Assembly: GCF_963924675.1 (NCBI RefSeq) | Contig: NC_089220.1 | Span: 51,222,639 to 51,286,638 of the forward strand | DNA length: 64,000 nt | Source of the DNA: Phocoena phocoena | Lineage: Eukaryota > Chordata > Mammalia > Artiodactyla > Phocoenidae | Direction: 5' to 3' | Shown here: piece by piece, positions 13,046 to 25,100 of the stretch | Numbering within the stretch: the stretch's first letter is position 1 | How the letters are laid out: every line of letters begins with the position of its first letter | The notes under the pieces: generated by a model | Told to the model about the DNA's origin: nothing | What the model saw: only the letters and a program-made list of their open reading frames with translations | The model's database searches: none | Translations under genes and position numbers: made by a program

Positions 13046-14517
13046 GCACCAAGACCCTGTCAGACATGTGGCTCAGAAGAAAAGGGAGAAACAAAAGAAA
13101 TAAGGAAAATAGAATAAAGTTATTAAAATAAAAAATGTTAAAAAATTATTAAAATAAAAAAATTTTAAAATAAAATAAAAAAGAAGAGAGCAACCAAACC
13201 AATAAACAAATCCACCCTTGATGACAAGCTCTAAACACTGAAATATGATAACCATATAAATCAGAAACTAGTCAGTTGCATACAGAAAACCTCAAGTCTA
13301 TAGTTCCTCCCAAAGTCCACCTCCTCAATTTTGGGATGAGTCATTGTCTATTCAGGTATTCCACAGATGAAGGGTACATCACGTTGACTGTGGATATTTA
13401 ATCCACTGCTCCTGAGGCTGCTGGGAGAGATTTCCCTTTCTCTTCTTTGTTCGCACAGCTCCCGAGGTTCAGCTTTAGATTTGGACCCGCCTCTGCATGT
13501 AGGTCGTCTGAGGGCGTCTGTTCTTTACCCAGACAGGATGGTGTTAAAGTAGCAGCTGATTAAGGGGCTCTGGCTCACTCAGGCCAGTGGGAGGGAGGGG
13601 TACGGATGCGGGGCGAGCCTGCGGTGGCAGAGGCTGGCGTGACATTGCACCAACCTGAGGCGCGCTGTGTGTTCTCCCAGGGAAGCTGTCCCTGGATCAT
13701 AGGACCCTGGCAGTGGCAGGCTGCACAGGCTCCCTGGAGGGTAGGTGTGGAGAGTGACCTGTGCTTGCACACAGGCTTCTTGGTGGCTGCAGCAGCAGCT
13801 TTAGCACTTCATGCCTGTCTCTGGGGTCTGCGCTGATAGCCGCGGCTCGTGCCTGTCTCTGGAGCTTGTTTAGGTGGTGCTCTGAATCCCCTCTCATCGT
13901 GCACCCCGAAACAACGTTCTCTTGCTTCTCAGGCAGTTTCAGACTTTTTCCCGGACTCCCTCCTGACTAGCTGTGTCACACTAGCCCCCTTCAGGCTTTG
14001 TTCACACAGCCAACCCCAGTCCTCACCCTGGGATCTGACCTCCGAAGCCTGAGCCACAGTTCCCAGCCCCGCCCGCCCCCATAGGTGAGCAGACAAGCCT
14101 CTTGGGCTGGTGAGTGCTGATCGGCACCTATCCTCTGTGCGGGAATCTCTGCGCTTTGCCCTCCGCACCCCTGTTGCTGCATTCTCCTCCGTGGCTCCGA
14201 AGCTTCTTCCCGGCCACTCCCCATCTCTGCCAGTGAAGAGCCTTCTTAGCTTCCTAGTGTGTGGAAACTTTTCCTTCTTCACAGCTCCATCCCAGAGGTG
14301 CAGGTCCCATCCCTATTTTTTTGTCTCTGTTTTTTCTTTTTTCTTTTGTCCTACCCAGGTATGTGGGGAGTTCTTGCCTTTTGGGAAGTCTGAGGTCTTC
14401 TGCCAGCATTCAGTAAGTGTTCTGTAGGAGTTGTCCCACATGTAGATGTATTTTTGATGTATTTGTGGGGAGGGAGGTGATCTCCACGTCTTACTCTTCC
14501 ACCATCTTGAAGGTCCT
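13046..14517 (-). promoter_or_regulatory. L1 5'UTR (internal promoter region), partial
   Basis: This aligns with the 5'UTR of the full-length L1 from 34983 to 36627. It includes an A-rich tract (13070-13210), a GC- and CpG-richer part (about 13430-14330) and the element start near 14517 ('ttcaagatggtggaagagtaag' on the minus strand). In L1s this region carries the Pol II promoter. Activity in this copy is unknown. Frames of 60-117 codons here come from the GC-rich composition and are not genes. Confidence 0.8.
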
Positions 14518-14538
14518 CCTGTTAATTCTTTTTGTTTT

Positions 14539-16529
14539 ATTTTCAGTGCTAAGAGATATTTCAATTTTGTGATAACTGACAGTGAGAATGTGACAATACA
14601 AGAATATCATACTGATTTTCTAAGTGTCCCTTACCCCTAAAATATTGCCTTATCTATTTTTCTGAGAGTTTGATGAGATCTGGCCTTTTGAGTTGATGTA
14701 ATTAGATGAACAGGGTATGCCTTGGAAAATGAGTGCCTATTCAGATTGGACAGGTCTTCTCCTCTACACAGGTTATTCAGTCCTCAGAAATTCATGTAAT
14801 TTCTAACAAAAAATTTAAAGTGATTTCACCTTGTAAAATTTTCAATCCAGGAAGACTTCTACATTTTAAAACAAGTGGTAGTTGGACCAATCTGAAGTCC
14901 TCATGGTCAGACATATAAATCACTGCTGTTCTATATTATTAGGTAAATTCTACAATTTCTTTTTAAATATATGTCCCAATTTCCTGAACTTTTTCCAGAG
15001 ATTTTTATCTTCAGTAGTCTCCTCAGTACTTTGGCAATAGTGTGAGATCCAAAAACATTTGATTTGAATATGTTGTTTTCCATTTGGGAAAATGTCAACT
15101 TATCCCTGCTCCAGCCTTTCCTCCATCCTCTTTGCCACACCATGATCATGTTGAAATACATTCCACCAATTGTTCTTTTGTTCTAATACCATACCAAATA
15201 TATATCATGCTGATACAAATTCGGACACCATGAAACATAGGATAAATCATATTGAAAAGAATTTGGGGGAACTGGGATGTTTTTAAATAAGTGATTTAAA
15301 ACCTTCTAGATTTTTTTAAGCTACTCTGCACTGGAAAATGTTGCTCTCTGTATTTTCTTTGTTCAGCTTCTTGAGAAAATAGAGTAACCCTGCCTGTCTT
15401 CAAACATACCCTCTACAAAAACATCAAGTGGGAAATCACTGAGCCCTGCCATAGCATCTGCTTTTTCTGTGGTTCATTTTATTGGAGCACCTGTTCATGT
15501 AGATAAATGATGTCAAACTTGGATGCCAGCCTAAAAGTGACTTCAGCAAGGGAAGCCAAGCAGGAGTTGGGCCTTCATGCAGTAGGCAAGTCCATCCAGC
15601 TTCCTCTGTAATCAGGCCCTGAGGGCCCACATTTACGGCAGCTGTTTAGACCTCCTACACGTCTGCTCATCCTGCTTACTGCGGAAGAAATGTGGACCTA
15701 TCAACCCAAACCTGGAGTGAACATCCATCTATGGCCATCAGTTAAAGTGGGCCCTCTAGTCTATATTCACTGTTTAGCATTTAAAGAGTCCATTTGAATG
15801 AACATGTTCTTATGTAAATAATTTGAAGTGTGGTAATTATCACAAGTGTGCACATCCAACAGGCTTTGTCTGATTTTACTTGTTGCCAATTCTGCAAAGA
15901 AGGGGATATTTCTGAGTCTGAAAACAGCACAAAGAACGGGTCAAAACTGCACAAGGTATTTCCTGTCAAAATATACAAACTATCTTTTGGAGCATATCTT
16001 CATCAGCCCAAAGGTGAAATAAATCTTAATGTTAATCTGGAATATTAATCAACTCTACTGGATATTAATCAATTCTACCAGTTTAGTTCCCAAATAAACA
16101 CTACTGACTTTATGAAACCTAATACTATAAACACTTTACAGTTGACAAATCACTTTCGTAACTATAGTTAAGTAGGACTCTATTTACTGATGTGGAAAAC
16201 ACTCTAGCATATATGGTTAAGTGGAAAAGGCGAAGGCAAAAACTGATGTACTGTCATTTGCAAGGATACAATAGTAAATATTTATAAATATGTAGAATAT
16301 TTTGATGTTATACAAGAATCTGTGAAAGTAGTTGCTCTTTGGAAGGAAAACTACATAACGGAGCAGAGGAAGGTGGGGGACTTTTTGGCTCTCCACTCTT
16401 TGGAACTTGTTGGGTTTTATACTTTGTGTTTTTATTATAAAAGCAAAAGGAAGAATACATTTGACTTGTTAATGCCATGGAATTATAGGAAAAGTTAGTT
16501 GTGTTGGTGGTGGTTGTTATTACCAGGGT
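14539..16529. other. Unassigned noncoding DNA
   Basis: I see nothing that supports a gene. A roughly 20-bp tandem duplication lies at 16038-16078. Short frames show no known domains. Confidence 0.55.
16038..16078. repeat. Imperfect ~20-bp tandem duplication
   Basis: Unit 16038-16058 (TGGAATATTAATCAACTCTAC) is repeated at 16059-16078 with one base deleted and one substitution. It looks like a simple local duplication. Confidence 0.8.
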
Positions 16530-16670
16530 CTTAGATAAGAACCTGACATGCATTACCTCATTCAATCCTAAGCAATTTGGATTATTAACTCTCCATTTAC
16601 ACGGCGAGGGGGTTAGCAAGTACAGGCTGTGCTCAATCATTGCTGTTCAATAATAAGATGGGAACCAAGG
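16530..16670 (+). mobile_element. MIR SINE fragment (ancient)
   Basis: The order 'cattacctcattcaatcctaagcaa...attattaactctccatttacac...gttagcaagtacaggctg' parallels the MIR core ('ctcatttaatcctcacaa...ccattttacag'). It is strongly diverged. Limits are approximate. Confidence 0.5.
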
Positions 16671-17229
16671 TTTTCCTATTAGCTTCAACACCCATTTCTT
16701 CAGCTGTCATAGATATCTCACTCTGTTTGGGGATAATGAGGTGCTTATTACGAGCCAATGAAATTGGTGGTGAGGAAGGATTGTCCACACAGTCTACATA
16801 AAAATCTGCAAAACCCACAGTCAATAAAAGGGTCATTCTGCTAGAAAATGGTGTATAGATAGTTTTCAGTGGGAGGCTTTTATCCCATGGAATCCAAAAC
16901 AACAGTCGACTTATTTTTTTCTGCTCTGTTGAGCCACAGTCCTACACCGAATGGTGAAGGAAGAGCTGCTAGAGATGATACAGTTTCCCCACAACTCCCT
17001 GTAACTGGCCAGTCAGGATGAGAAGAGTCTCTGCTACTCTTGCATTTATGCCTACCCATTCCCCCGTCCTACACCACCTTGCTTCTCTTCCTTGCTTCCC
17101 TTAATCCTTCCTTTCTGATTATCAAGATCCTTTTTTTATGAATTACATTACTAATTCTCGAGACGATGTATCTAATTCTGTCCAACTAGGAAAATTATCA
17201 AGTATAAGAAAGCATAAAGAATAAACTGA

Positions 17230-17355
17230 CATTTTTGTGTTTCCAGATATTATCTTCCTACATGTAGATGAAGAAACAGAGTTAAGTAATTCAACCAAGG
17301 TAATAATTACTAGTTTGAAAGAGAGATTCAAAACACAGATCTAATTCCAGCTCTC
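17230..17355 (+). mobile_element. MIR SINE fragment (ancient)
   Basis: The stretch with 'gatgaagaaacagag', 'ttaagtaattcaaccaaggt' and 'gagattcaaaacacagatct' parallels the MIR segment 'gatgaggaaactgag...ttaagtaacttgcccaaggt...ggattcaaacccaggtct'. It is diverged and its edges are approximate. Confidence 0.6.
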
Positions 17356-17414
17356 ATGCGTTAAAACACAGTTTTACATTATTTCATCCAATTCTCAAAA
17401 CAAACCCATACAAT

Positions 17415-17872
17415 AGCAGTTTCCTATTGCTGCTATAACAAATTACAACAGCTTAAGACATTACAGTTTAAAACAACAAAAAATCATTACCTTTCCTTTC
17501 TGGAGGTCAGAAGTCTCAAAGTGCTCCTTTTGGAGATTCTGAGGAGAATCTGTTTCCTTGCTGTCCACACTTTTTGGCTTGTGACTTCTTCTCCCAACCT
17601 AAAAGCCAGAAATGGCAACTCAAACCTTTCTCGAAGTGCCTCACTTTGATACTAACCCTTCTGCCTCCTTCTTCCACATTTAAGTATGCTTATTATTACA
17701 TTGGGCCCACCTGGATCATTCAAGCTAATCTCCTTACTTAAGTACACCTGATCAGCAGCTTTACTCCCAATTGAAACTTTAATTCACCCTGGCCATGGCA
17801 CATAACATTTCACAGGTGGTAGAGGTTAGAAAGTAAACATCTTTGAGGGTCAATTATTTTGCCTACCAAAAA
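17415..17872. mobile_element. Ancient mammal-wide interspersed repeat, family not assigned
   Basis: The segment opens 'tttcctattgctgctataacaa' and 'ttctggaggtcagaagtct', continues 'acattgggcccacctggat', and closes 'tcacaggt...ttttgcctacca'. This is a familiar order of phrases from an old mammal-wide repeat seen in many mammals. I cannot name the family safely; an old LTR or DNA-transposon origin is possible. It is noncoding. Confidence 0.55.
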
Positions 17873-17879
17873 TAGGGAT

Positions 17880-17975
17880 GATTATCCTCCTTAACATATA
17901 AGGAAAGGGAGGTTTAAAGAAGCTGAATCATTTACCTAACTAATACACTGAAATATTGGGAGCCTGTCTACTCTT
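17880..17975 (+). mobile_element. Possible MIR fragment
   Basis: The stretch 'gggatgattatcctccttaacatataaggaaagggaggtttaaagaagctgaatcatttacctaa' (17875-17940) weakly follows the MIR order of 'attatccccattttacagatgaggaaactgaggc...aagtaacttgcccaa'. The divergence makes this tentative. Confidence 0.4.
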
Positions 17976-18059
17976 TTCGCCCAATATCTTCTGTAACCTT
18001 CAGGATTTTGGCAGGAAAGAGATGGCATATTCAAATTGGGTAATTTAAGGAGAGTTTAA

Positions 18060-19290
18060 TAAAAGGATTATTTTAAAAGTGTGGTTTATTTAACTTAGAA
18101 TAATGTTTTCCAGGTTCATCCATGTTGTCACAAATGACAGAATTTCTTTCCTTTTAAGGCTGAATTTTTTATATATACACATCTCACATTTTCTTAATCC
18201 ATTATTTGTGGATGGGCACTTGGGTTGTTTTCATATCTAGACTATTGTAAATTATGCTGCAATGAACATGGGAGTGCAGATATTTTGTCAATATTCTGAT
18301 TTCAATTCTTTTGGGTATAGATCCAGAAGCGAGGTTGCTGGATCATATGGAAGTTCTGGTTTTTGTGGGGGTTTTTTTTTTGCGGTACGCAGGTCTCTCA
18401 CTCCTGCGGCCTCTCCCGTTGCGGAGCACAGGCTCCGGACGCGCAGGCCCAGCGGCCATGGCTCACAGGCCCAGCCGCTCCGCGGCATGTGGGATCCTCC
18501 CCGACCGGGGCACAAACCCGCGTCCCCTGCATAGGCAGGCAGACTCTCAACCACTGCGCCACCAGGGAAGCCCGGAAGTTCTGTTTTTAATGTTTTGATG
18601 AACCTTCACACTGTTTTCCATAGCAATAGCACCAGTTTATATTCCCACAACAGTGTACAAGGGTTCCAACTTCTGCACAACCTCACCAATTCTTGCTATT
18701 TTTTTCTTTTTAATAATAGTCATCCTAATGGGTGTGAGGAGATATTTCATTGTGATTTTGATTTTGATTCCCTGATAATTAAGGCTGTTGAGTATCTTTT
18801 CATATACCTGTTGACCATTTGTATATCTTTTTTAGAGAAATATCTGCTCAAGTCCTTTGCCCGTTTTTTAATTGAATTATTTTTTTTGCTATTGAATTGT
18901 GGTAGTTCCTTATAAATCAGATATATAGTTTGCAAAGATTTTCACCCATTCCAAAAGTTGCCTTTTAATTCTGTCGTTTCCTTTTCTGTGCAGAAGCATT
19001 TTAGTTTGATGTAGTCCCGCTTGTCTATTTTTTGCTTCTGTGGCCTGTGCTTTTGGTATGGTATTGAAGAAATTATTGCCAAGACCTATGTCATAAAGTT
19101 TCTCCTCTATGTTTTTCCCTAGGAGTTTTATAGTTTTAGGTCTTACATTTAAGTCTTTAATCTACTTTGATTTTATTTTTGTGTAGGATATAAGGTAGGG
19201 GTACAATTTGATATTTTTGCATGTGGATGCCCAATTTCCCCACTATCATTTATTGAAAAAATTATGCTTTTCCCACTGTGTCTGTATAGA
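18060..19290 (-). mobile_element. Old L1 LINE fragment (ORF2 C-terminal part)
   Basis: On the minus strand this corresponds to the ORF2 C-terminal region. Landmarks read from the plus strand include 'gttcatccatgttgtcacaaatg', 'gcacttgggttgttttcatatc', 'attcccacaacagtgtacaa' and 'taagtctttaatctactttga'. It is clearly more diverged than the L1s at 29356 and 46668, so it is older. A CHR SINE interrupts it at 18372-18573. The coding frames are destroyed. Confidence 0.85.
18372..18573 (-). mobile_element. CHR-type SINE nested in an L1
   Basis: This is a minus-strand CHR SINE with its poly(T) at about 18372-18381. A flanking direct repeat begins GGAAGTTCTG at 18349-18358 and 18574-18583; it extends further with mismatches. 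It is inserted in an old minus-strand L1, in the same orientation as the host. Confidence 0.94.
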
Positions 19291-20067
19291 CAGGCTGGCA
19301 GGAGTTGAGACTTTTCGTTATGAAAAACAGCCAGCCAGTGTTGACCCTGCAGAGAGGGAGCTAGGGACTAAGAACCCTGACTTCCCTCCCCTTCTTTCCA
19401 CTGAGCTCCTCCCAAGTCTCCACATTTAAGAATCTGGCCACAAGACAGCAGCCACACAGGACATTTAATGAATCCAAACCGTCAACCTCTGTGGATAACA
19501 GAGTAGAGAGGGCAGAAAGAGGATCTGTAGGCACAACAGAAGAAACCTGGGGATTTCCTCCCATTGATGTATTGATTTATTAATTTATTGATTTCCATTA
19601 ATAGTCATTGCTGCTTTCAAGATATGCTAACAAGCATATTTTCAACATTTAAATTTTATGAGCAATTTATATGGAGGTAGTTAGAATCTGATCTTTTCCA
19701 CTACATCACCCCTTCTACAAAACTGTACTCATTTACCTGCTCTTGTTTAATTGACTTTAAATTTCTGGATACATGTACTCACTGGGAATGATTTATGGTT
19801 GAGCTTCTACTGGCTGCATTTTGAATAGATCTTTTCAGGTGTAGGCAGTCCAAAACTTCATGGGGTTGAATTATTAGAAAGGTGTCACAGGTTAAAATTA
19901 CTCAAGCTGAATCTGATTTGACCATATAATAATGATATAATAATTAAGGTGTTGAACATAAAAAATACCATTAGTCATTTAATCTGCTATAAATTATTTA
20001 TGAGAATGGTATATATAAAATGATTAGCATAACCTAGAATCAGCCTTATAAAAATATGTTGAATATA
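19291..20067. other. Unassigned noncoding DNA
   Basis: No gene or confidently named repeat is recognised between the old L1 fragment and the L1 5' region. A frame of 67 codons on the minus strand (19361-19564) has no recognisable domain. Confidence 0.55.
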
Positions 20068-21830
20068 AGGATATCGTCAAGATGGCAATGTAGGTAGTTC
20101 TTGACTTCAGTCCACCTCACAAGAAGACCAATTGGCAACTATCCATAGATAAGAAACCATTGTGAAAAATCTCAGATCCTGAGGGTAAGGCTGAAGCACC
20201 CCGAAAATCACAGAAATCAAGAAGAAGAGTATTAGGAGAGGAAGAGGTGCAGTTTCACTTTGATTGCATTGGCCCCTCCATAAACTGGGCACAGTGCTGT
20301 GCCCAGAGGAACCCCCCACCGGGCCTCAGTTTCTCCAGTGGGAAAAGAGAATCCAAGACGGACATCCAGCTTCCCCCATATTATGGGACACAGCTTGGGA
20401 GGCATACTCAGGTCTCACCTCACACTCAGGCACAGTTAGGTCAGGGATCCCTGGGGGGAGCTTCAGGAGTGGACCATTGGGAATCACATAGAGATGGAGA
20501 AGGGGGTGGGGCTTACAGCAACCAGTGCTCAGAGTATGGAGGACCATGTTGCTGCCTGTAGCAAGGCCCAATGCTCTAGCAGAGATCTCAGCCAGCTGCT
20601 CTGCCCATCTGTAGAGCAAGTTGTTATCCCATTCTGACCAGGGATCTTGGTTGACAGTTCAGCCTGATTTGGGTCCCCAGCCAACAAGCCATATTTGCTA
20701 TGGAGTATGTTCTATGGCCCTGCATAGGCAGGGAAGCTAGTTCAAAGCCCTGCCCAATGGCTGAGCATAACCTACAATCCTGCCCCACTGAGAAGCATGG
20801 TTACATGCTTCCCAGCTTGGTTGGCAGCCTTGGAGCACATCCTACAGCGTGCCCAGGCAGGGAAGAAAATTCACAACCACACCCAATTGCTGAGCTTAGC
20901 CTCCAGTCTGACCTGATCAGGAGACTGGCCTGAGATCCCAGGTAGCCATGAGCCCATCCTAGAGCCCTCCTCTGACAGAGAGCCAAACCAGAAGCCACGC
21001 CTATCTGTTGAGCATAGCCACTGGCACCACATAACCAGGGAGCCTGAAGAGTGATCCTGGTCAGCCTGAGTCCTACCTATGGTACTGCTCAGCTGTGGAG
21101 CCCAGTCAACTGCCCTACTGACTGCTGAAGACAGCCTGTGACCTGACCCAGGAAGGGAGCTCAGCCAGTGATCCTGTCCAATTGCAAAGCATAGCCTGTG
21201 GTCCCCACCCAACTAGACAGCCTTGACGGTGGTCCTGCCCAACTGCCAAGCATGGTCTCCAGGCTCACTGAACTGTGGAATACAGGTAGAGGCCCTGCCC
21301 AATGAGAGAGTCCCACCAGCAGCCTCAACCATCAGAAGAGCACCTAATCACCCCACCTATTTTTGGACACAGCCTGTGGCCACACCGGATCCCAAAGCAC
21401 AGCCTGAGGCTCCATGGGACTGCAGGGCCCTGCCTGTAGCCCCACCTGAACAAAGAGACCAGTCAGTGGCACCATCCAATCAGGGAGCAGCCCTGCCCAG
21501 CCACAGACTCCAAACAGTGGCAACACAGCCTACAACCTCACTCAATGAGAAGTGATTGCAGAGCCCATCTAGTGACCCCATCTGACTGTAGAGCCCAGCC
21601 AGCAGGCCCACACACCATGGAGTCCAGCCAATGCCAAGCCCCCAACTCAGCTCAGGAATTGCTCTGATACCAAAGCCAGATAAGGATACTACAAGAGAAA
21701 ACAAAGAACAAAAACTACAGGCCAATATCCCTGATGAATATGGATGCAAAAATTCTCAATAAAATACTAGCAAACTGAATTCAACAGCGTATTAAATGTG
21801 CAGACACTATTTAATAAGATACAATATAAT
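20068..21830 (+). mobile_element. L1 LINE 5' region joined to an ORF2 fragment
   Basis: The segment begins with an L1-like 5' start ('caagatggcaatgtaggtag', near 20077) and continues through a GC-richer 5'UTR-type region with a degenerate ~30-bp tandem array. Near 21660-21670 it passes straight into ORF2 reverse transcriptase sequence ('aactacaggccaatatccct', 21713 onward, the YRPIS region). ORF1 and the N-terminal half of ORF2 are missing, and the 3' end is missing too. I did not find flanking duplications. It is an old, internally deleted and 3'-truncated L1, or two L1 pieces brought together. Confidence 0.7.
20690..21640 (+). repeat. Degenerate ~30-bp tandem array (L1 5'UTR-type)
   Basis: Units of about 30-31 bp follow the pattern 'cc(n)aa(ct)(n)agagcat/cagcc(t/a)gtgg(n)cctg'. 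Examples are 'cctgcccaatggctgagcat' (20750), 'gtccaattgcaaagcatagc' (21177) and 'gcccaactgccaagcatggt' (21237). Some units are fused or 20-27 bp longer. Copies are well diverged. Because the period is a multiple of three, long frames persist (for example 21223-21555 on the plus strand and 20871-21212 on the minus). These are a composition effect, not genes. Confidence 0.75.
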
Positions 21831-21939
21831 GGTGTTCTTCATAAATCTTTTAACCCCATTATTATTCCTATGTTATTTTAAGTATTAAAATGGAAAAATA
21901 TCTTAATATAAATATTAAAAACATTAAAAAGACATTTTT

Positions 21940-22136
21940 TTTTGCAGTACACGGGCCTCTCACTGTTGTGGCCTCTCCCGTTGCCAAGCACAGGCTCCAG
22001 ACACGCAGGCTCAATGGCCATGGCTCATGGGCCCAGCCGCTCTGCGGCATGTGGGATCTTCCTGGACTGGGACACAAACCCGTGTCCCCTGTATCGGCAG
22101 GTGGACTCTCAACCACTGCGCCACCAGGGAAGCCCA
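21940..22136 (-). mobile_element. CHR-type SINE
   Basis: This is a minus-strand CHR SINE. The poly(T) tail overlaps the flanking duplication AAAAAGACATTTTT at 21926-21939, and the second copy is at 22137-22150. It lies just downstream of the L1 5'/ORF2 segment, in AT-rich DNA. Confidence 0.94.
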
Positions 22137-22150
22137 AAAAAGACATTTTT

Positions 22151-25100
22151 ATAAAGTTAGTAGGATGCAAAATTTTTCCTTTCATAGACATTTTTTGAGA
22201 CAACATCTGGAAGGCATCAGAGCTATTTGATGGCTTTTTGATCAACTAGTTCAAGTGTGTCTCTTAGCTACCTCTTCTCTTCATTACAGCTTTTCTTTAG
22301 GCTTTATTGTCAGTTGTCCATTTAGTTGCATTCAAAAGGAAAATCCATTTCTCCTTATTCATATCAGCAGCTTCACCTTCAACCTTGGATCTTGCAGGCA
22401 CTCAAGTTTTATACCTCCAAAATACACTCATATTTACACTGGATTTTTTTATCCTTTAGCCTCTTTCTTAATTTGTTATTCAATGTTGAAACATTACAGA
22501 GTTTTGACTTGAATTGTCAGCCTCAAATGTGCTACTGGACACACGAAAGAGAGCCTTTCAATAGCCAAATTCCTGCCTTTCACTTCTTCTAACTCTGCTG
22601 CCACTAATACACAGAAGACTGAGATAATGGAGTTAAGATGAACAAAGCCTGGAGAGGAAATATAAGTGAAGGGGGAAGGAAGAAGTAATTTCTTTTGTGT
22701 CATGTCCATCACAGAGAAACCTAACAGAAGGGATTATACCAAGTTTGGCCTGGAAATAGGAAAGATGAACTGTGGATCTAGGATAAATCTGGACACCAGA
22801 GAAAACTTTAGAAAGAAATCACTAAAAATACTTTTTCTCAAATTCATTAGGCATACTTCCAGAGCTGTGGCGAGAAATACAGGTAACTTAGAATCCAGAA
22901 ACACCTAATCTTTAGTACTGTAATCTGAAACAGGATTCAAAGTAAGTATAACAATCCATGTTCATTTCATAGCTAACACATAAGTTAAGCACTCAACTGA
23001 AAAACAGCATATAGTTTTCCCAGTAATAGTATGATAGAACCACTACACTATAACCTCTTAATCAAAGAATAGATCTTCTGAAAACATTGATCCTGTTCAG
23101 TGACCTTGTATTCATTTCAGTAGATCTCTACCATCAAGACTAATCTGAAAGTTGCCACATGAGGAAGACAAAATCCTTCCTTTAGTTATAAGTTTAGGTT
23201 TGTCTTCTCAAGTAATGGCCTGTTTAACTGAAGATGAACTGCTTTGCTTGTTTCAAATAAACTCAGCCTGAACTTTTCCCGAATATGGTACATTTTTTGT
23301 TTTTCATGTGCAGCATCTCTTGTAACCAGAAGAATTTTGGAAATCAAAAGAGTATGGAGTTCCCTGTCTTCTAACATGTGTTCAGCCCATGAAGACTTTA
23401 GAGTTACAAAAGTTAGGACAAAGAATAGAATCGTGAGTTAACTGAGAGGATTTTTTTAATATGATTTCTTAGAAATTACAATGCTTTATGAGCGATGGAG
23501 GGAAATTATAAGATCATATCTAATCAGAGAGTGCTATTTGTGTACCGAAAATGAAGTGCTACCTTCCGTTTCCAACAATGCTATGCAACTCAGAGAAAGA
23601 GACAGATTTTTGCAATGCACATTGAAGAGTATATGTTTCATATTTATATGTTTAATATGTTTAAAAAATTTAGGATACTCTGGGAGATAAATCATCCTAA
23701 AAGTTATACAATCAGAAGAAAAGATGCTAACAGGTTAAAAATACAGTAGATGAAACTTTTCTTCTGTGCACCTCTCAGGCCTCTTATCTGCCACCAGTAT
23801 CAGAAACAGAGGGGATACAAGTGAAGAAGGAGAAGGGAGGGGAGCAGTGAAACCAAACTGAATGAAGCCAAGAGAGAAAAGGAAAGTCAGACATAGAGAT
23901 GGAAAATATATCTAATATTGATTTTTGAGCAATATAAAGACAGGGACCAAGAGTTCTCAGCAATTTGTTTGAAAATTCAAATTCAAAATGGCATGAATAT
24001 TGTAACATGGATGGCACAGAATACATGAGGCACAAAGAATTAGTGCAGAGCCAATCAGGCCAAAGAAAGCAAGTGTTGACAGTCAAACTAGACCAAGAAA
24101 GACAACATTTGCCACAAACTGCCTAAGGGTTTCACCAGTTCTCTGATGAAGACAGGTTGCAGACTGTCATCAGAACCAAATTGCATGTTCTTTATAACTC
24201 ACTGCTCATTCATGTTTAAGCTAACTATTAGATGAACTATGAGCAATTCTTTTTAAAGTTGGGTGAAGAAAATTTTGCCATTTTCAATTCGTAACTTAAA
24301 GATTCCTCCCTTCCAGTGTTAAAAAAATAATAATGCCTAGCTGAATTTACTCAAAAGTATGTAACAGCCAATACTTTCACGGTGTTCAGAATGGACAGAC
24401 CAAGTTAGTAACACCTGCCTCAGAATGCTTACCTAGCAAGACTTGCAACTGTCTGTGAGAACCACAGATAAAAGCCAGTTATTAGAGCTCAGGTCTGCTC
24501 TGAGTGCCCTTGCTCATAATGGCTTTGCAAAACATTGCCAATATCTTCTCTCCTTATTAAAAGTGACATGCATGTTTACAGCTGACAGTAATTATTTTAA
24601 ACCATTTCTTTTTATATTACCTTATATATATATGACCTATTTTCAGTGAAAACAATATATAAAATATAATTTAGACCATTAGAAGAATAGATTTTTCCCA
24701 AATGATAATTCATCATTTGGTTCCTCTGGATCAGGAAGATTTTTAAGAAGTTTCCCAAAGGTGATTAGACACTTAAATTCTGTTTTACAGACAATGACCT
24801 AAGTTCCATCCTTCCTACAGTGTAATCCCATTTCCTGCTGCCCAGACCAAGTATCTAAATGACTGGCCCTCTAGTTTGTCAGACATTTTTGATATATTTT
24901 GCTTTACTTCTCATGCCCCAAACCTTTGATTACCTGTCTTTGCAATTTGTCTATTTTGTCCCAGTTTGCTTCCCTAGTTTCTGACCCACTGATTATTTAA
25001 CTCATCTCTTCAATATTTCTGACTGTCTGGTTACAATCTACCCTGATCTACTCAATAACCCTTCAGCACATAGAATACCAATTGAAACCCAACTTTGGTT

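Larger units (their letters stand above)
11452..14517 (-). mobile_element. L1 LINE with large internal deletion, both ends present
   Basis: On the minus strand this element starts with an L1 5'UTR (14517 down to 13046). It then jumps directly into the C-terminal part of ORF2 (13041 down to 11795) and ends in the L1 3'UTR and tail. A 21-bp direct repeat flanks it (11431-11451 and 14518-14538), though some Ts may belong to the tail. Against the full-length copy at 29356-36627, the junction at about 13045 removes the equivalent of 31021 to 34983, close to 4 kb. The loss covers the end of the 5'UTR, all of ORF1, and the endonuclease and reverse transcriptase of ORF2. Confidence 0.92.

Noticed and set aside
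13579..14427. Cluster of GC-rich frames with CpGs that resembles a CpG-island exon
   Set aside because: The segment aligns with the 5'UTR of the full-length L1 at 34983-36627.
20871..21555. Long frames of 60-113 codons on both strands
   Set aside because: They follow from a GC-rich degenerate array with a period near 30 bp, which keeps frames open. No domain or splice context is present.
20690..21640. Possible CRISPR-like repeat/spacer pattern
   Set aside because: Units are contiguous and diverged without conserved repeats alternating with unique spacers, and the genome is mammalian.
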